Shown here: one piece after another, positions 33,425 to 42,774 of the stretch
Layout of the letters: the number at the start of each line of letters is the position of its first letter
Position numbering within the stretch: position 1 is the first letter of the stretch
DNA from: Chromatiales bacterium
Lineage (GTDB): Bacteria > Pseudomonadota > Gammaproteobacteria > Steroidobacterales > GCA-2729495
Assembly: GCA_016789845.1 (NCBI GenBank)
Contig: JAEUQA010000017.1
Span: 1 to 64,000, forward strand
Direction: 5' to 3'
DNA length: 64,000 nt
Position numbers and translations under genes: made by a program
The notes under the pieces: model-generated
Seen by the model: the letters and a program-made list of their open reading frames with translations, nothing else
Told to the model about the DNA's origin: nothing
Databases searched by the model: none

Positions 33425-35203
33425 ATGATCAGACTTCGCCCCGCCTGGACCAACCCGCTCGCCGCCATGGCGGCCTGCGGCCTGGCACTGGTGTCCGCCG
33501 GTTCCCTGGCCGATTACCGCGCCGACGTGGGCTACACCCGCCTGCAGCAGGAGCTGGGCGGCGCCTTGCCGGACGGCGCCGGCGTGGTCGTCAGCCAGAT
33601 CGAGGGCGTGCAGAGTGTCTACGGCCAGGACGCCTGGATGCCGGACATCACCGACGGCGAGTTTGCCGGGAAGACCATCCTCAACGTGTCCAACGCCACC
33701 GCGGGGCTCTACTCCGGCCATGCCACGGGAGTGGCGACGGATTTCTATGGCCTGACGTCCTCCATGGCGCCGGCCATCACCAGCATCTCGGCCTATGCCG
33801 CCTTCGACTGGATGGGCCCGCGCTACCTGGCCACGACCTACCAGGCCGCCGGTGGGCCGACGCCCGTCGTCTCCACGAGCCGCATCGCAAACCACAGCTG
33901 GGTCGCGTCCGCCCCCGGGCTCGACACCTACGTCCTGCGGCGGCTCGACTGGGTCATCGAGACCGACGAGTTCATCCACGTCGCCGGACTGAACAACGGC
34001 AACGGCTCCAGCCCGAGCGCCAGCGCGCTGCTCACGAGCGCCTTCAACGTGATCGCGGTCGGGCGCAGCAGCGGCCAGCACGACACGGGCACCGCGGCGG
34101 TGGACGGCATCTACACCGCCGGTCGCGCGCGGCCCCACATCGTGGCCCCCGGCAATTCGACCAGCCTCTCGACGCCGCACGTCGCCGCGGCGGCGGCCCT
34201 GCTCGTCGCCACCGGCCACGCCAATGCCGTCCTGTCGTCCGACCCGGTGTCGGTCGGCATGACGAACCGGGCCGGGGTCGTCGTGCGGAATGCCGAGCGC
34301 TCGACAGTGGTGAAGGCGGCGCTGATGGCCGGCGCCGACCGGGTGACCCACAACTCGTCCGAAGGCAACCTCGGCATCTACCGGGACGTCGCCGGCAACC
34401 GGACCGCCAACGGCCTGGATCGTCGCTACGGCGCGGGCCAGCTCAACGTGCGGAACAGCTACCTGATCATCGCCGCCGGCGAGCAGGGCAGCGGCGAGGA
34501 CGGAGGCCCGGCGTCCAGCGTGGCCACCCGCGGCTTCGATTACGATCCCGCCTTTGGCGGCGCCAGCGGCAGCAACGCCACGGCCACGTACCTTCTGCCC
34601 GTGAGCGCGCAGCCCCAGCTGCTCACCGCGGCACTGGTCTGGAACATCGACGTCACGGGCCCCGTGCCGCCGGGGATGGGCTTCGACACGTCGGCCACCC
34701 TGCACAACCTGGACCTGCTGCTGATCGACCTGGCTGCCGGCGGCGCCACGGTGGCGGCGTCCCAGGGCACGGCCGACAACACCGAGAACCTCTGGGTGGT
34801 GGTCCCGGCCAATGCCCAGTACGCGCTGCGCGTGATCCCGGCCGGCACCTTCAGCCGGGACTACGGGCTGGCCTGGCAGCTGCTGCCCGATGCGGACGGG
34901 GATGGCGCCCCGGATGAGCGGGACAACTGTCGTGCGGTGGCGAACGGGCCCGTCCTGCGGGATGCCGGCGGCAACAGCCAGCTGGACACCAATGGCGATG
35001 GCTACGGCAACCGCTGTGACGCGGACTTCAACAACAACGGCGTCGTCGACAGCCAGGACGGGGCGCTGCTCCGCGTGGCCTTCGGCTCGGCGGGCTACCC
35101 CGACCGGGACCTGAACGGCAACGGCATCGTGGACTCCCAGGACGGGGCGCTGCTCCGGGTGGCGTTCGGCCAGCCGCCGGGACCGTCGGGCCTGGTGCAG
35201 TAA
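33425..35203 (+). CDS. Subtilase-like (S8) exported protein with calcium-binding C-terminal repeats
   Basis: The 592-aa product begins with a signal peptide ending near ALVSAGSLA and has a subtilase-like domain. SGHATGVATDFYG near residue 99 gives the His, GLNNGNGSSPSASAL near 190 the oxyanion Asn region, and GNSTSLSTPHVAAAAALLVA near 243-262 the Ser. Where the catalytic Asp is expected (VVVSQIEGV near 60) the sequence has Glu, so activity is uncertain. The C-terminal tail has thrombospondin type 3-like DADGDGAPDERDNC and two near-identical dockerin-like loops (NNNGVVDSQDGALLRVAFG, NGNGIVDSQDGALLRVAFG) 28 residues apart, likely calcium-binding. I chose the ATG at 33425 ahead of the signal peptide; 33362 would add 21 residues. 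Confidence 0.72.
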   Translation: MIRLRPAWTNPLAAMAACGLALVSAGSLADYRADVGYTRLQQELGGALPDGAGVVVSQIEGVQSVYGQDAWMPDITDGEFAGKTILNVSNATAGLYSGHATGVATDFYGLTSSMAPAITSISAYAAFDWMGPRYLATTYQAAGGPTPVVSTSRIANHSWVASAPGLDTYVLRRLDWVIETDEFIHVAGLNNGNGSSPSASALLTSAFNVIAVGRSSGQHDTGTAAVDGIYTAGRARPHIVAPGNSTSLSTPHVAAAAALLVATGHANAVLSSDPVSVGMTNRAGVVVRNAERSTVVKAALMAGADRVTHNSSEGNLGIYRDVAGNRTANGLDRRYGAGQLNVRNSYLIIAAGEQGSGEDGGPASSVATRGFDYDPAFGGASGSNATATYLLPVSAQPQLLTAALVWNIDVTGPVPPGMGFDTSATLHNLDLLLIDLAAGGATVAASQGTADNTENLWVVVPANAQYALRVIPAGTFSRDYGLAWQLLPDADGDGAPDERDNCRAVANGPVLRDAGGNSQLDTNGDGYGNRCDADFNNNGVVDSQDGALLRVAFGSAGYPDRDLNGNGIVDSQDGALLRVAFGQPPGPSGLVQ

Positions 35204-35265
35204 ACCCGCGTCGCGGGGCGCGTCGTGCCGGGCGCTTCCCGGACCCGGTGCTATCGTAGCGGGCC

Positions 35266-35748
35266 ATGACCTCCCAGCTGCATCCCTACGTCGTGCACTT
35301 CTCCGTCGGGCTGATCCTGCTCGGCGTGGTCCTGTTCTGGGTCGGCACCCTCGCCGGCTCGCGGCCCTGGGCAGCGGACCTGCTGACGGCCGCGCGCTGG
35401 AACCTGTGGATCGGCTCGCCGCTGGCGCTGGTGTCCATCGGCAGCGGCTTCGTGGACTACATCGCCGCCCAGTGCGATGCCGACGCCGTCGCCGCGACGA
35501 TCCTGCACCGGCGTTCCGGTGCCGTGACCTGGTGGTCGTCCCTGATTGCGGCCATCGCCGTGTATCGCACCCGGCACCGGGCGCCGGGTCCGTTGCTGCT
35601 CGCCTGGCTGCTCCTGGTCGGGGTGGCCGCCGCCACCGCCGCCGCCCTCGGCACCGGGCTCACCTACGATCGTGCCGTGGGCGTCCACGGGGCCTGGCCG
35701 GCCGACACGGGCCGCTGCTTCGAACTGGAGCGCTCGCCGCCGCTGTAG
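35266..35748 (+). CDS. DUF2231 family membrane protein
   Basis: The 160-aa protein has about four membrane helices and the DUF2231 start LHPYVVHFSVGLILLGVVLF, with the paired histidines typical of this family. Other helices are WIGSPLALVSIGSGFVDYI, WWSSLIAAIAVYR and LLLAWLLLVGVAAATAAAL. Family members are small cytoplasmic-membrane proteins, possibly redox-related, but without a proven function. The TAG stop is the second to fourth base of a REP in the REPIN that separates it from the convergent Rieske gene. Confidence 0.85.
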   Translation: MTSQLHPYVVHFSVGLILLGVVLFWVGTLAGSRPWAADLLTAARWNLWIGSPLALVSIGSGFVDYIAAQCDADAVAATILHRRSGAVTWWSSLIAAIAVYRTRHRAPGPLLLAWLLLVGVAAATAAALGTGLTYDRAVGVHGAWPADTGRCFELERSPPL

Positions 35749-35838
35749 GAGCGCCGACCGGCGCGACTCGCCTTCCCGCGAGAATCGAGTCCGCGAGTCT
35801 CGAGCGGGAAGGTGAGTCGCGCCGGTCGGCGCTCCTAC
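35745..35838. repeat. REPIN supplying stop codons to two convergent genes
   Basis: Two inverted REPs (35745-35767 and 35816-35838) face each other around a spacer that itself contains the inverted repeat CTTCCCGC/GCGGGAAG. The left TAG ends the DUF2231 gene and the right TAG, on the minus strand, ends the Rieske oxygenase gene. The structure can fold into a long hairpin and may act as a bidirectional terminator. Confidence 0.9.
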
Positions 35839-36959
35839 AGCAACGCCGCGAGCCGCTCCGCGTACCAGCGGTCGAAGGTGTGCACGCAGTCCTCGGCGGG
35901 CTGGTAGGGCCCGGGCCGGTAGCCCCGGGATGCCGCGCCCAGCTGGGTCCGCTCGCACAATGCCCAGTCCTGGCGGTTGGTGATGTCCCAGAAGTTCGCC
36001 ATGTCCGCCGGGTCGAAGCCGGGGCGCTCCAGCGCCTCCCGGGTGAAGAGCAGCTCGCACTCCACGCGGGTGCGGTCCACCGCCAGGGGCCAGGCGGTGT
36101 GGGTGAGCACGTAGTCCGGGTGGGGGCTGAGCAGCAGGTTGGGGTAGATCACGTAGTAATAGACGTAGCGGTGATCGTCGGCCGACAGGCCCGGGATCGG
36201 GGTTACCGTGCGTTTGCCGCTCAGGGACATGGTCTCGATGCCGTCCTTCAGCTGCATGGGGCCGCCGTTGTAGCAGTCGCCGATCTCCATGGGCCGGGAG
36301 CTGCGGCTGATGAGGTCGGAGAGGCGGGCCAGCTGCGGGTGGGCCCCGGGGCAGTGGTAGCACTCGCTGTAGTTCTCGCAGATGAGCTTCCAGTTGGCCT
36401 GCACCTCGTAGGTGCGGCGCCACCCGACCCGGAGGTCGGGCAGCTGGAAGCGCGAGAAGTCGGGCAGGTCTTCCAGCTGCAGGGCCAGCGGCGCGGCGGC
36501 CGGGTCCAGGTTCACGAAGATGAAGCCGTCGTGGGTGCCGGTGTGCACGGGAACCAGGCCGGGCTGCTCCCGTGCCGCCGCGTCGCCACCGGGCAGCCGG
36601 GCCAGCGTGCCGTCCAGGCGGTAGGTCCAGGCGTGGTAGGGGCAGACGATGCGGGCGAGGCCCTTGCCGGCACTGTCGTCAATCAGGCGTGATCCGCGAT
36701 GCCGGCACACATTGAAGAAGCCGCGCACCCGGCCGTCGTCGCCCCGGACCAGGATGACCGGGTCGCCCGCGATGTCCCGGGTGAGGAAATCCCCGGCGGC
36801 GGGAATGTCGGCCTCCCGTCCGGCGCAGAGCCAGGTCCTGCCGAAGAGCCCGGACTGTTCCGTGGCCAGCACCTCCGGCGACGTATACACCGCCGCGGGC
36901 AGCGTGCGGGCCTCGGCAAACGGGAGGCAGGTGGCGTGGAGTTCGACCGGGTCGATCAT
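35835..36959 (-). CDS. Rieske-type aromatic ring-hydroxylating oxygenase alpha subunit
   Basis: The 374-aa product is a Rieske non-heme iron oxygenase alpha subunit of the choline/carnitine-monooxygenase-like group. The 2Fe-2S site is CRHRGS near residue 85 and CPYHAW near 106. The mononuclear iron site is in ICENYSECYHCPGAH near 190, with two His and a conserved Glu. Substrate is unknown; a reductase is not encoded next to it. The ATG at 36959 (MIDPVELHATCLPF) is chosen; an in-frame ATG at 37016 is possible. The open frame continues far upstream, but only as the antisense of the sulfotransferase gene. Its stop is inside the REPIN. Confidence 0.9.
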   Translation of the reverse strand: MIDPVELHATCLPFAEARTLPAAVYTSPEVLATEQSGLFGRTWLCAGREADIPAAGDFLTRDIAGDPVILVRGDDGRVRGFFNVCRHRGSRLIDDSAGKGLARIVCPYHAWTYRLDGTLARLPGGDAAAREQPGLVPVHTGTHDGFIFVNLDPAAAPLALQLEDLPDFSRFQLPDLRVGWRRTYEVQANWKLICENYSECYHCPGAHPQLARLSDLISRSSRPMEIGDCYNGGPMQLKDGIETMSLSGKRTVTPIPGLSADDHRYVYYYVIYPNLLLSPHPDYVLTHTAWPLAVDRTRVECELLFTREALERPGFDPADMANFWDITNRQDWALCERTQLGAASRGYRPGPYQPAEDCVHTFDRWYAERLAALL

Positions 36960-37052
36960 GCGGGCTGGGAGTCTGCAGTGGGCTGAATTGACAAGCAGCG
37001 GGTGGCAGTCTTTCATTGGCCCGGACGCGGTGTCAAAGCCACAAGAACCAGA

Positions 37053-38903
37053 ATGAACCCGGCTGACCAGCCTGCCGCCACGTCCCCCGCGGGGACGCTC
37101 GACGTGGCGTTGGCCCATGCGCGGGCCCTCCTGGCCTCGAGCCCGAAGCTCGCCATCCAGCAGGCGGGGGAGATCCTCAAGGCCAGGCCCGGGCATGCCG
37201 GCGCGCTCGTCATCCTGGCCGAGGCCTGGCAGGCCCTGGGCGACCACTACACCGTGCTCGGCGAGACGGCGGCGGCGGACGCGGCCTATGCCCTGCACAT
37301 CCAGGCGGCCACCCGGGACCCGCGCCTGCTGGCGCCGGCGGCGGCGCTGGCCGAGGGCCGCATCGCGGTGGCCGAGCACCTGCTCCGGGAGCACCTCAAG
37401 CAGCACCCCACCGACGTTCCGGCGATCCGGATGTTGGCCGAGGTGGCGGGCCGCCTGCGCCGCTACACCGATGCGGAGAACCTGCTGGCCCGCTGCCTGG
37501 AACTGGCGCCCGGCTTCGCCGCCGCCCGGCAGAACTACGCGCTCGTCCTGCACCGGCAGAACAAGCCGGCGGCGGCGCTGGAGCAGCTGGACCAGCTGCT
37601 CGCGGCCGAGCCGCGCAATCCCGGCCTGCGCAACCTGAAGGCGGCGGTGCTGGGGAGCATCGGCGAGTACGGCCCGGCGCTGGACCTCTACGCCGGCATC
37701 GTCGCCGAGTACCCGACCCAGCCGAAGGTGTGGATGAGCTATGGCCATGCGCTGAAGACGGCGGGCCGCCGGGAGGACAGCATCGCCGCCTACCGGAAGT
37801 GCATCGGGCTGAAACCGGGGCTCGGCGAGGCCTGGTGGAGCCTCGCGAACCTGAAGACCTTCCGGTTCTCGCCGGCGGACCTCGCCACCATCCGCTCCCA
37901 GCTCGGGCGCCAGGACCTGACGGACGAGGACCGCCTGCACTTCCAGTTCGCCCTGGGCAAGGCGCTGGAGGATGCGGGCGAGTATGCGGAATCCTTCCGC
38001 CACTACGCCGGGGCGAATCGCCTGCGGCGCGCCGCCGTGAGCTACGACGCGGAGGAAACCAGCGCCTACGTGCAGCGCTGCAAGGAACTGTTTACCCGGG
38101 AGTTCCTGGCGTCCCACGCGGGCACCGGCTGCCCGGCGCCGGACCCGGTCTTCATCGTCGGCCTGCCCCGGTCGGGCTCGACCCTCGTTGAGCAGATCCT
38201 GGCCAGCCACCCGCTGGTGGAGGGCACCATGGAGCTGCCGGACCTGGTGGGCATCGTTCGCCGCCTCGGGGGCCGGAAGACGCGGGACGAGCCGTCCCGG
38301 TATCCGGGCCTGCTGCCGGACCTGGAGCCCGGGCAGTTCCGCGCCCTGGGCGAGGAATACCTGGAGCGGACCCGCATCCAGCGGAAGACCGGCGCGCCTT
38401 TCTTCATCGACAAGCTGCCCAACAACTGGGCTCACACCGGCCTGATCCACCTGATCCTGCCCAACGCGAGGATCATCGACGCCCGGCGCCACCCCCTGAG
38501 CTGCTGCTTTTCCGGCTTCAAGCAGCACTTCGCCCGGGGCCAGCACTTCACCTACAGCCTGCCCGAGATCGGCCGCTACTACCGGGACTACGTGGAGCTG
38601 ATGGCCTGGTTCGACGCCGTGCTGCCGGGCCGGGTGCACCGCGTGATCTACGAGCAGATGGTGGCCGACACGGAGGGGGAGGTCCGGCGGCTGCTGGACT
38701 ATTGCGGCCTGCCCTTCGACGAGCGCTGCCTGGAGTTCTGGCGCAACGACCGGGCCGTGCGTACCGCCAGCTCCGAGCAGGTGCGCCGGCCCATCTACCA
38801 GGACGCCCTGGAGCAGTGGCGCCACTACGATGCCTGGCTCGCGCCCCTGAGGGATGCACTCGGGCCGGTGCTGGAAACCTATCCGGCGGCACCCGACTTC
38901 TGA
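37053..38903 (+). CDS. TPR-repeat sulfotransferase
   Basis: This 616-aa protein combines an N-terminal half of tetratricopeptide repeats (roughly residues 30-300, such as PAIRMLAEVAGRLRRYTDAE) with a C-terminal PAPS-dependent sulfotransferase domain. The 5'-phosphosulfate-binding loop is FIVGLPRSGSTLVEQILASH near residue 368. FIDKLPNNWAHTGLIHLILP follows near 451, with the 3'-phosphate region ARIIDARRHPLSCCFSGFKQ. Such TPR-sulfotransferases probably sulfate proteins or small acceptors; the acceptor is not identifiable. The ATG at 37053 is preferred to the upstream one at 37002. It is divergent from the Rieske gene and followed by the TonB receptor. Confidence 0.9.
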   Translation: MNPADQPAATSPAGTLDVALAHARALLASSPKLAIQQAGEILKARPGHAGALVILAEAWQALGDHYTVLGETAAADAAYALHIQAATRDPRLLAPAAALAEGRIAVAEHLLREHLKQHPTDVPAIRMLAEVAGRLRRYTDAENLLARCLELAPGFAAARQNYALVLHRQNKPAAALEQLDQLLAAEPRNPGLRNLKAAVLGSIGEYGPALDLYAGIVAEYPTQPKVWMSYGHALKTAGRREDSIAAYRKCIGLKPGLGEAWWSLANLKTFRFSPADLATIRSQLGRQDLTDEDRLHFQFALGKALEDAGEYAESFRHYAGANRLRRAAVSYDAEETSAYVQRCKELFTREFLASHAGTGCPAPDPVFIVGLPRSGSTLVEQILASHPLVEGTMELPDLVGIVRRLGGRKTRDEPSRYPGLLPDLEPGQFRALGEEYLERTRIQRKTGAPFFIDKLPNNWAHTGLIHLILPNARIIDARRHPLSCCFSGFKQHFARGQHFTYSLPEIGRYYRDYVELMAWFDAVLPGRVHRVIYEQMVADTEGEVRRLLDYCGLPFDERCLEFWRNDRAVRTASSEQVRRPIYQDALEQWRHYDAWLAPLRDALGPVLETYPAAPDF

Positions 38904-38937
38904 CAGAATCGAATTACCTTCGGGGGAGGGATAGCTC

Positions 38938-41487
38938 ATGACGCGCAGTCGCCGGCGGAAGCTGCAGCGGGCAGCCATTGCCCATCGTCCGGCCGGGGCA
39001 ACCTCCCGGCCGCGGCTGGTCCGGACGCCGCTATCGCCCATCCGGCAGGCCGTGCGGCTTGCGCCGCTCCTGCTGGCCGGGTACGTCCCGGTGGCCGTCC
39101 AGGCCCAGCAGTCGCCCCTCGGCCTCGACGAGATCATCGTCACCGCCCAGAAGCGGGAGGAGAGCCTGCAGAACGTGCCGATCAGCGTGCAGGCGCTGGG
39201 CACCGTGAAGCTGGAGCAGCTCAACGTCGCCGACTTCGAGGACTACGCCAACCTGCTGCCCAGCGTGTCCTTCGTCACCATTCGGCCGGGCTATGCCCAG
39301 GTGTACATGCGCGGCGTGGCCAGCGCCGGCGACGCGGACGCCAACCACTCGGGCTCGCTGCCCCTCATCGGCACCTACCTGGACGAGCAGCCGATCACCA
39401 CCATCCAGGGCGCCCTGGACGTGCACCTGTATGACATCGCCCGGGTCGAGGCGCTGGCGGGCCCCCAGGGCACCCTCTACGGCGCCAGTTCCGAGGCGGG
39501 GACGGTGAAGATCGTCACCAACAAGCCCGACCCCACCGGCTTCGCGGGCGGCTACGGCCTGGAGGGCAACTACCTCTCCGGCGGCGACAGCGGCTACCTG
39601 GCCGAGGGCTTCGTCAACCTGCCCATGGCCGACAACATGGCCATCCGGCTCGTGGGCTGGGCGCGCCACGACGCGGGCTACATCGACAACGTGCCGTTCC
39701 AGCGCACCTTCCCGAGCACGCTGATCACGGTCCCGCCCGACGGGATAACCACGGACAACGCGGCCCGCGTCGAGGACGACTACAACGGCGTCGACACCTA
39801 CGGCGCCCGGGCCGCGCTCCGCATCGACCTCAACGACTCCTGGACCGTCACGCCCTCGGTGATGGCCCAGAAGCAGAAGGCCGACGGCTCCTTCGGCGCC
39901 GACAACACCCTGGGCGAGTACCAGGTTGGCCACGGTTTCGCTGAGGGCTCGGACGACAAGTGGTGGCAGGCCGCCCTGACGGTGGAGGGCCGCATCGGCA
40001 GCATCGACATGGTCTACACCGGTTCCTACCTGGACCGGGACGTGGACTTCGACTTCGACTACGCCGACTACTCCTACTGGTATGACGTGGCCTACCTGGC
40101 CGACGGCGTCAACTTCAGCAGCTATTTCTACAACGACGTTGGCGACGCCATCGACTTCTCCCAGTACGTCCTGTCGTCGGACCGTTACAAGAAATACAGC
40201 CAGGAGCTGCGCTTCTCGACGCCCCAGGAGAACCGGCTGCGGGCCCTGGTTGGCGCCTTCTGGCAGCGCCAGGAGCACGCCATCTACCAGGACTACAAGA
40301 TCAACGACCTGGCCGAGTCCCTGTCGGTGACCGGCAAGGAGGACACGCTCTGGCTCACCGAGCAGGAGCGGATCGACGAGGACTACGCGCTGTTCGGCGA
40401 GGTGTACTACGACTTCACCGAGAAGCTGACCGGCACCGTCGGCGCCCGCTGGTTCAAGTACGACAACTCGCTGGAAGGCTACTTCGGCTTCGGGCTGGGC
40501 TACAGCAGCTCGGGCAACAGCGGCGAGGCGCTCTGCGACAAGAACTTCGGCGACGGGCTCCCGCCCGACGGCGGGCCGAACACCGGTGCCGACCTGCCCG
40601 ACTACGGCAGCGCGCCCTGCAAGAACCTGGACGACAGCACCGACGACTCGGACAGCATCTACAAGGTCAACCTGGCCTACAAGCTGACGGACGACGCCCT
40701 CATCTACGCCACCTACTCGGAAGGCTTCCGGCCGGGCGGCATCAACCGGCGGGGCACGGTCCCGCCCTACAAGCCGGACTTCCTCTACAACTACGAGCTC
40801 GGCTGGAAGTCCAGCTGGCTGGACGACCGGCTGCGCTTCAACGGCGCCGTGTTCTACCAGCAGTGGGAGGACTTCCAGTATTCCATCCTGGGCCCCAACG
40901 GCCTGACTGAAGTGACCAACGCGCCCGGCGACGCCGAGATCACCGGGCTCGAGATGGACGTGAACTGGGCAGTCACCGAGGGCCTCGGGCTCTCCGCCGG
41001 CGTCGCGTTCATCGATGCGGAACTGAGCGGGCCCTACTGCCAGAACCTCTTCGGGGGCGCGGCCGTCTCCGCGGATCCCTGCCCGGTGGACGGCGGCGGC
41101 AGCGAGCCGCCGGCGGCTCCCAAAGGCACCAAGCTGCCGGTCACGCCGGACTTCAAGGGCAACATCACGGGCCGCTACCAGTTCCCGCTGGGCACCCTCG
41201 ACGCCCACTTCCAGGCGGCGGTGATCTACGTGGGCGAGCGGGAAACCGACCTGCGGACCTTCGAGAACGACATCGTGGGCCAGCTGCCCAGCTACACCCT
41301 CACCAACCTCTCCTTCGGCGCGGGCACGGGCGACTGGGCCGTGGAGTTCTTCCTGACCAACGCCTTCGACGAGTACGCCGAGTTCAGCCGCTACACCGAG
41401 TGCCCGGAGGCCCGCTGCGGCCCCCAGACCTACTCGATCGTGGCGCCGCCGCGGACCTTCGGCGTGAAGTTCAGCCAGGACTTCTAG
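38938..41487 (+). CDS. TonB-dependent outer membrane receptor
   Basis: The 849-aa protein is a TonB-dependent receptor that imports a ligand across the outer membrane. After a long basic signal region (RLAPLLLAGYVPVAVQAQ) comes the TonB-box-like DEIIVTAQKREESLQNVPIS. The plug domain holds YMRGVASAGDADANHSGSLP, VEALAGPQGTLYGASSEAG and KIVTNKPDPTGF. The C-terminal 22-strand barrel ends in the expected aromatic residue (FGVKFSQDF). The sequence type is common in gammaproteobacteria that take up sterols or other hydrophobic substrates, but the ligand cannot be assigned. A strong GGGGGAGGG ribosome site precedes the ATG. Confidence 0.93.
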   Translation: MTRSRRRKLQRAAIAHRPAGATSRPRLVRTPLSPIRQAVRLAPLLLAGYVPVAVQAQQSPLGLDEIIVTAQKREESLQNVPISVQALGTVKLEQLNVADFEDYANLLPSVSFVTIRPGYAQVYMRGVASAGDADANHSGSLPLIGTYLDEQPITTIQGALDVHLYDIARVEALAGPQGTLYGASSEAGTVKIVTNKPDPTGFAGGYGLEGNYLSGGDSGYLAEGFVNLPMADNMAIRLVGWARHDAGYIDNVPFQRTFPSTLITVPPDGITTDNAARVEDDYNGVDTYGARAALRIDLNDSWTVTPSVMAQKQKADGSFGADNTLGEYQVGHGFAEGSDDKWWQAALTVEGRIGSIDMVYTGSYLDRDVDFDFDYADYSYWYDVAYLADGVNFSSYFYNDVGDAIDFSQYVLSSDRYKKYSQELRFSTPQENRLRALVGAFWQRQEHAIYQDYKINDLAESLSVTGKEDTLWLTEQERIDEDYALFGEVYYDFTEKLTGTVGARWFKYDNSLEGYFGFGLGYSSSGNSGEALCDKNFGDGLPPDGGPNTGADLPDYGSAPCKNLDDSTDDSDSIYKVNLAYKLTDDALIYATYSEGFRPGGINRRGTVPPYKPDFLYNYELGWKSSWLDDRLRFNGAVFYQQWEDFQYSILGPNGLTEVTNAPGDAEITGLEMDVNWAVTEGLGLSAGVAFIDAELSGPYCQNLFGGAAVSADPCPVDGGGSEPPAAPKGTKLPVTPDFKGNITGRYQFPLGTLDAHFQAAVIYVGERETDLRTFENDIVGQLPSYTLTNLSFGAGTGDWAVEFFLTNAFDEYAEFSRYTECPEARCGPQTYSIVAPPRTFGVKFSQDF

Positions 41488-41496
41488 GGGCCGTAG

Positions 41497-42774
41497 CTGG
41501 ACAGCGCCGGTCGCATCGGCCCGCTGCGGGCCACCTTCCTGGTGGCCGGCAACATGATCGGGTCGGGCGTCTACCTGCTGCCAGCCACGCTGGGGGCCTT
41601 CGGCTCCGTCAGCGTCATCGGCTGGGTCGTGTCGGGCCTCGGCGCGTTCCTGCTCGCGGGCGTCTTCGTGATGCTGATAAGCCTCCGGCCGGAGAGCGTC
41701 GGCATGGTGCGCCAGGTGCGGGACGGCCTCGGGCGCTTCTTCGGCTTCCACGCCAGCCTGCTCTACTGGGCCGGCGGCTGGATCGGCAACGTGGCCATCG
41801 CCGTGGCCGGCACCGGCTACCTCTCGATCTTCTTTCCGGCGCTCAAGGGCAACCTGCCGTCGATGGCCTGCACGCTAGCCATCATCTGGCTGATGACGCT
41901 CATCAATTTCCGGGGCGCCCGGCGGGTGACGGACTTCGAGGGTGCCACGCTGCTGATCGGGCTGCTGCCCGTGCTCGGCGTGGCGGTGCTCGGCTGGTTC
42001 GCCTTCGATCCGGTGGTCTTCCAGGAGTCCTGGAACGTCACCGGCCGGCCGGACGCCCAGGTGGTACCGGCCACCTTCGCGCTGATCTTCTGGGCCTTCG
42101 TCGGCCTGGAAAGCGCGTCGGTGGCGGCGGCGATCGTCCGCAATCCTGCCCGCGACGTGCCGGTGGCCACCCTGGGCGGCGTGGCGCTGGCCGCCTTCGT
42201 GTACCTGGGGGCGTCCGTGGCCATCAGCGGCCTGCTGCCGGCGGCCACCCTGGCCCAGTCCAGCGCCCCGTTCGCGGACGCGGCGGGACGCTGGATCGGC
42301 GCGGGGGCGGCGGCGCTGGTGGCGGCCTGCGCGGTGCTGAAGGCCATCGGCACGCTGTCCGGCTGGATCCTGGTGACGGCGGAGGTGGCCCGTTCCGGCG
42401 CCGACTCCGGCGTGTTCCCGCGCCTGTTTCGCGAGGGCCTCGACGGTCCCCCCCGGCGGAACCTGCTGATCGTTGCCGGCCTCATGTCGCTGATCGTCGT
42501 GCTGAGTTCCCTCGCCCCGACGCTCGCCGCCCAGTTCACGATCCTCATCAACCTGGCGACGCTGCTCTACCTGGTGATCTATGCCTACTGCTGCGCGGCC
42601 CTGTGGCGGTCCACGGGCAATTGGGGCATCCGCCTTGTCGCCGTCCTTGCGGCCGGCTTCTGCGCGTGGGCAATCTCGGCGTCCGACGGGCAGCAGCTGG
42701 TCTACCTCGCCGTGCTGTGCGCCCTTGGCGTGCCGCTGTACCTGGGGCTGCGAAGTGGCATGCCGGTTCGCTAG
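41497..42774 (+). CDS. APC-family amino acid permease or antiporter
   Basis: The 425-aa product is a 12-helix APC-superfamily transporter, close in pattern to arginine/agmatine-type antiporters. The first helix contains the substrate-site motif VAGNMIGSGVYLLPATLGAF, and later helices include LIFWAFVGLESASVAAAIV and NRNP-like RNPARDVPVATLGGVAL. The family N-terminus (here LDSAGRIGPLRATFL) starts at a CTG at 41497 preceded by AGGGG at 41486-41490. No ATG, GTG or TTG exists in frame between the upstream stop at 41494 and the GTG at 41542, which would delete half of helix 1. A CTG start or a sequence error is therefore likely. It overlaps the peptidase gene by 20 bases. Confidence 0.85.
   Translation: MDSAGRIGPLRATFLVAGNMIGSGVYLLPATLGAFGSVSVIGWVVSGLGAFLLAGVFVMLISLRPESVGMVRQVRDGLGRFFGFHASLLYWAGGWIGNVAIAVAGTGYLSIFFPALKGNLPSMACTLAIIWLMTLINFRGARRVTDFEGATLLIGLLPVLGVAVLGWFAFDPVVFQESWNVTGRPDAQVVPATFALIFWAFVGLESASVAAAIVRNPARDVPVATLGGVALAAFVYLGASVAISGLLPAATLAQSSAPFADAAGRWIGAGAAALVAACAVLKAIGTLSGWILVTAEVARSGADSGVFPRLFREGLDGPPRRNLLIVAGLMSLIVVLSSLAPTLAAQFTILINLATLLYLVIYAYCCAALWRSTGNWGIRLVAVLAAGFCAWAISASDGQQLVYLAVLCALGVPLYLGLRSGMPVR

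Noticed and set aside
33349-34917. 522-aa open frame overlapping the subtilase-like gene in another frame
   Set aside because: It is Arg/Gly-rich shadow coding. The other frame has a signal peptide and protease motifs.
37017-39224. Open frame extending the minus-strand Rieske gene upstream to a 1129-aa protein
   Set aside because: The extra part is antisense to the sulfotransferase gene, is Gly/Val/Gln-rich and matches no domain. The Rieske family start fits 36959.
39031-41751. 906-aa minus-strand open frame opposite the TonB receptor
   Set aside because: Its frame is open only because of strong third-position GC in the sense gene. The plus strand has clear TonB receptor motifs.
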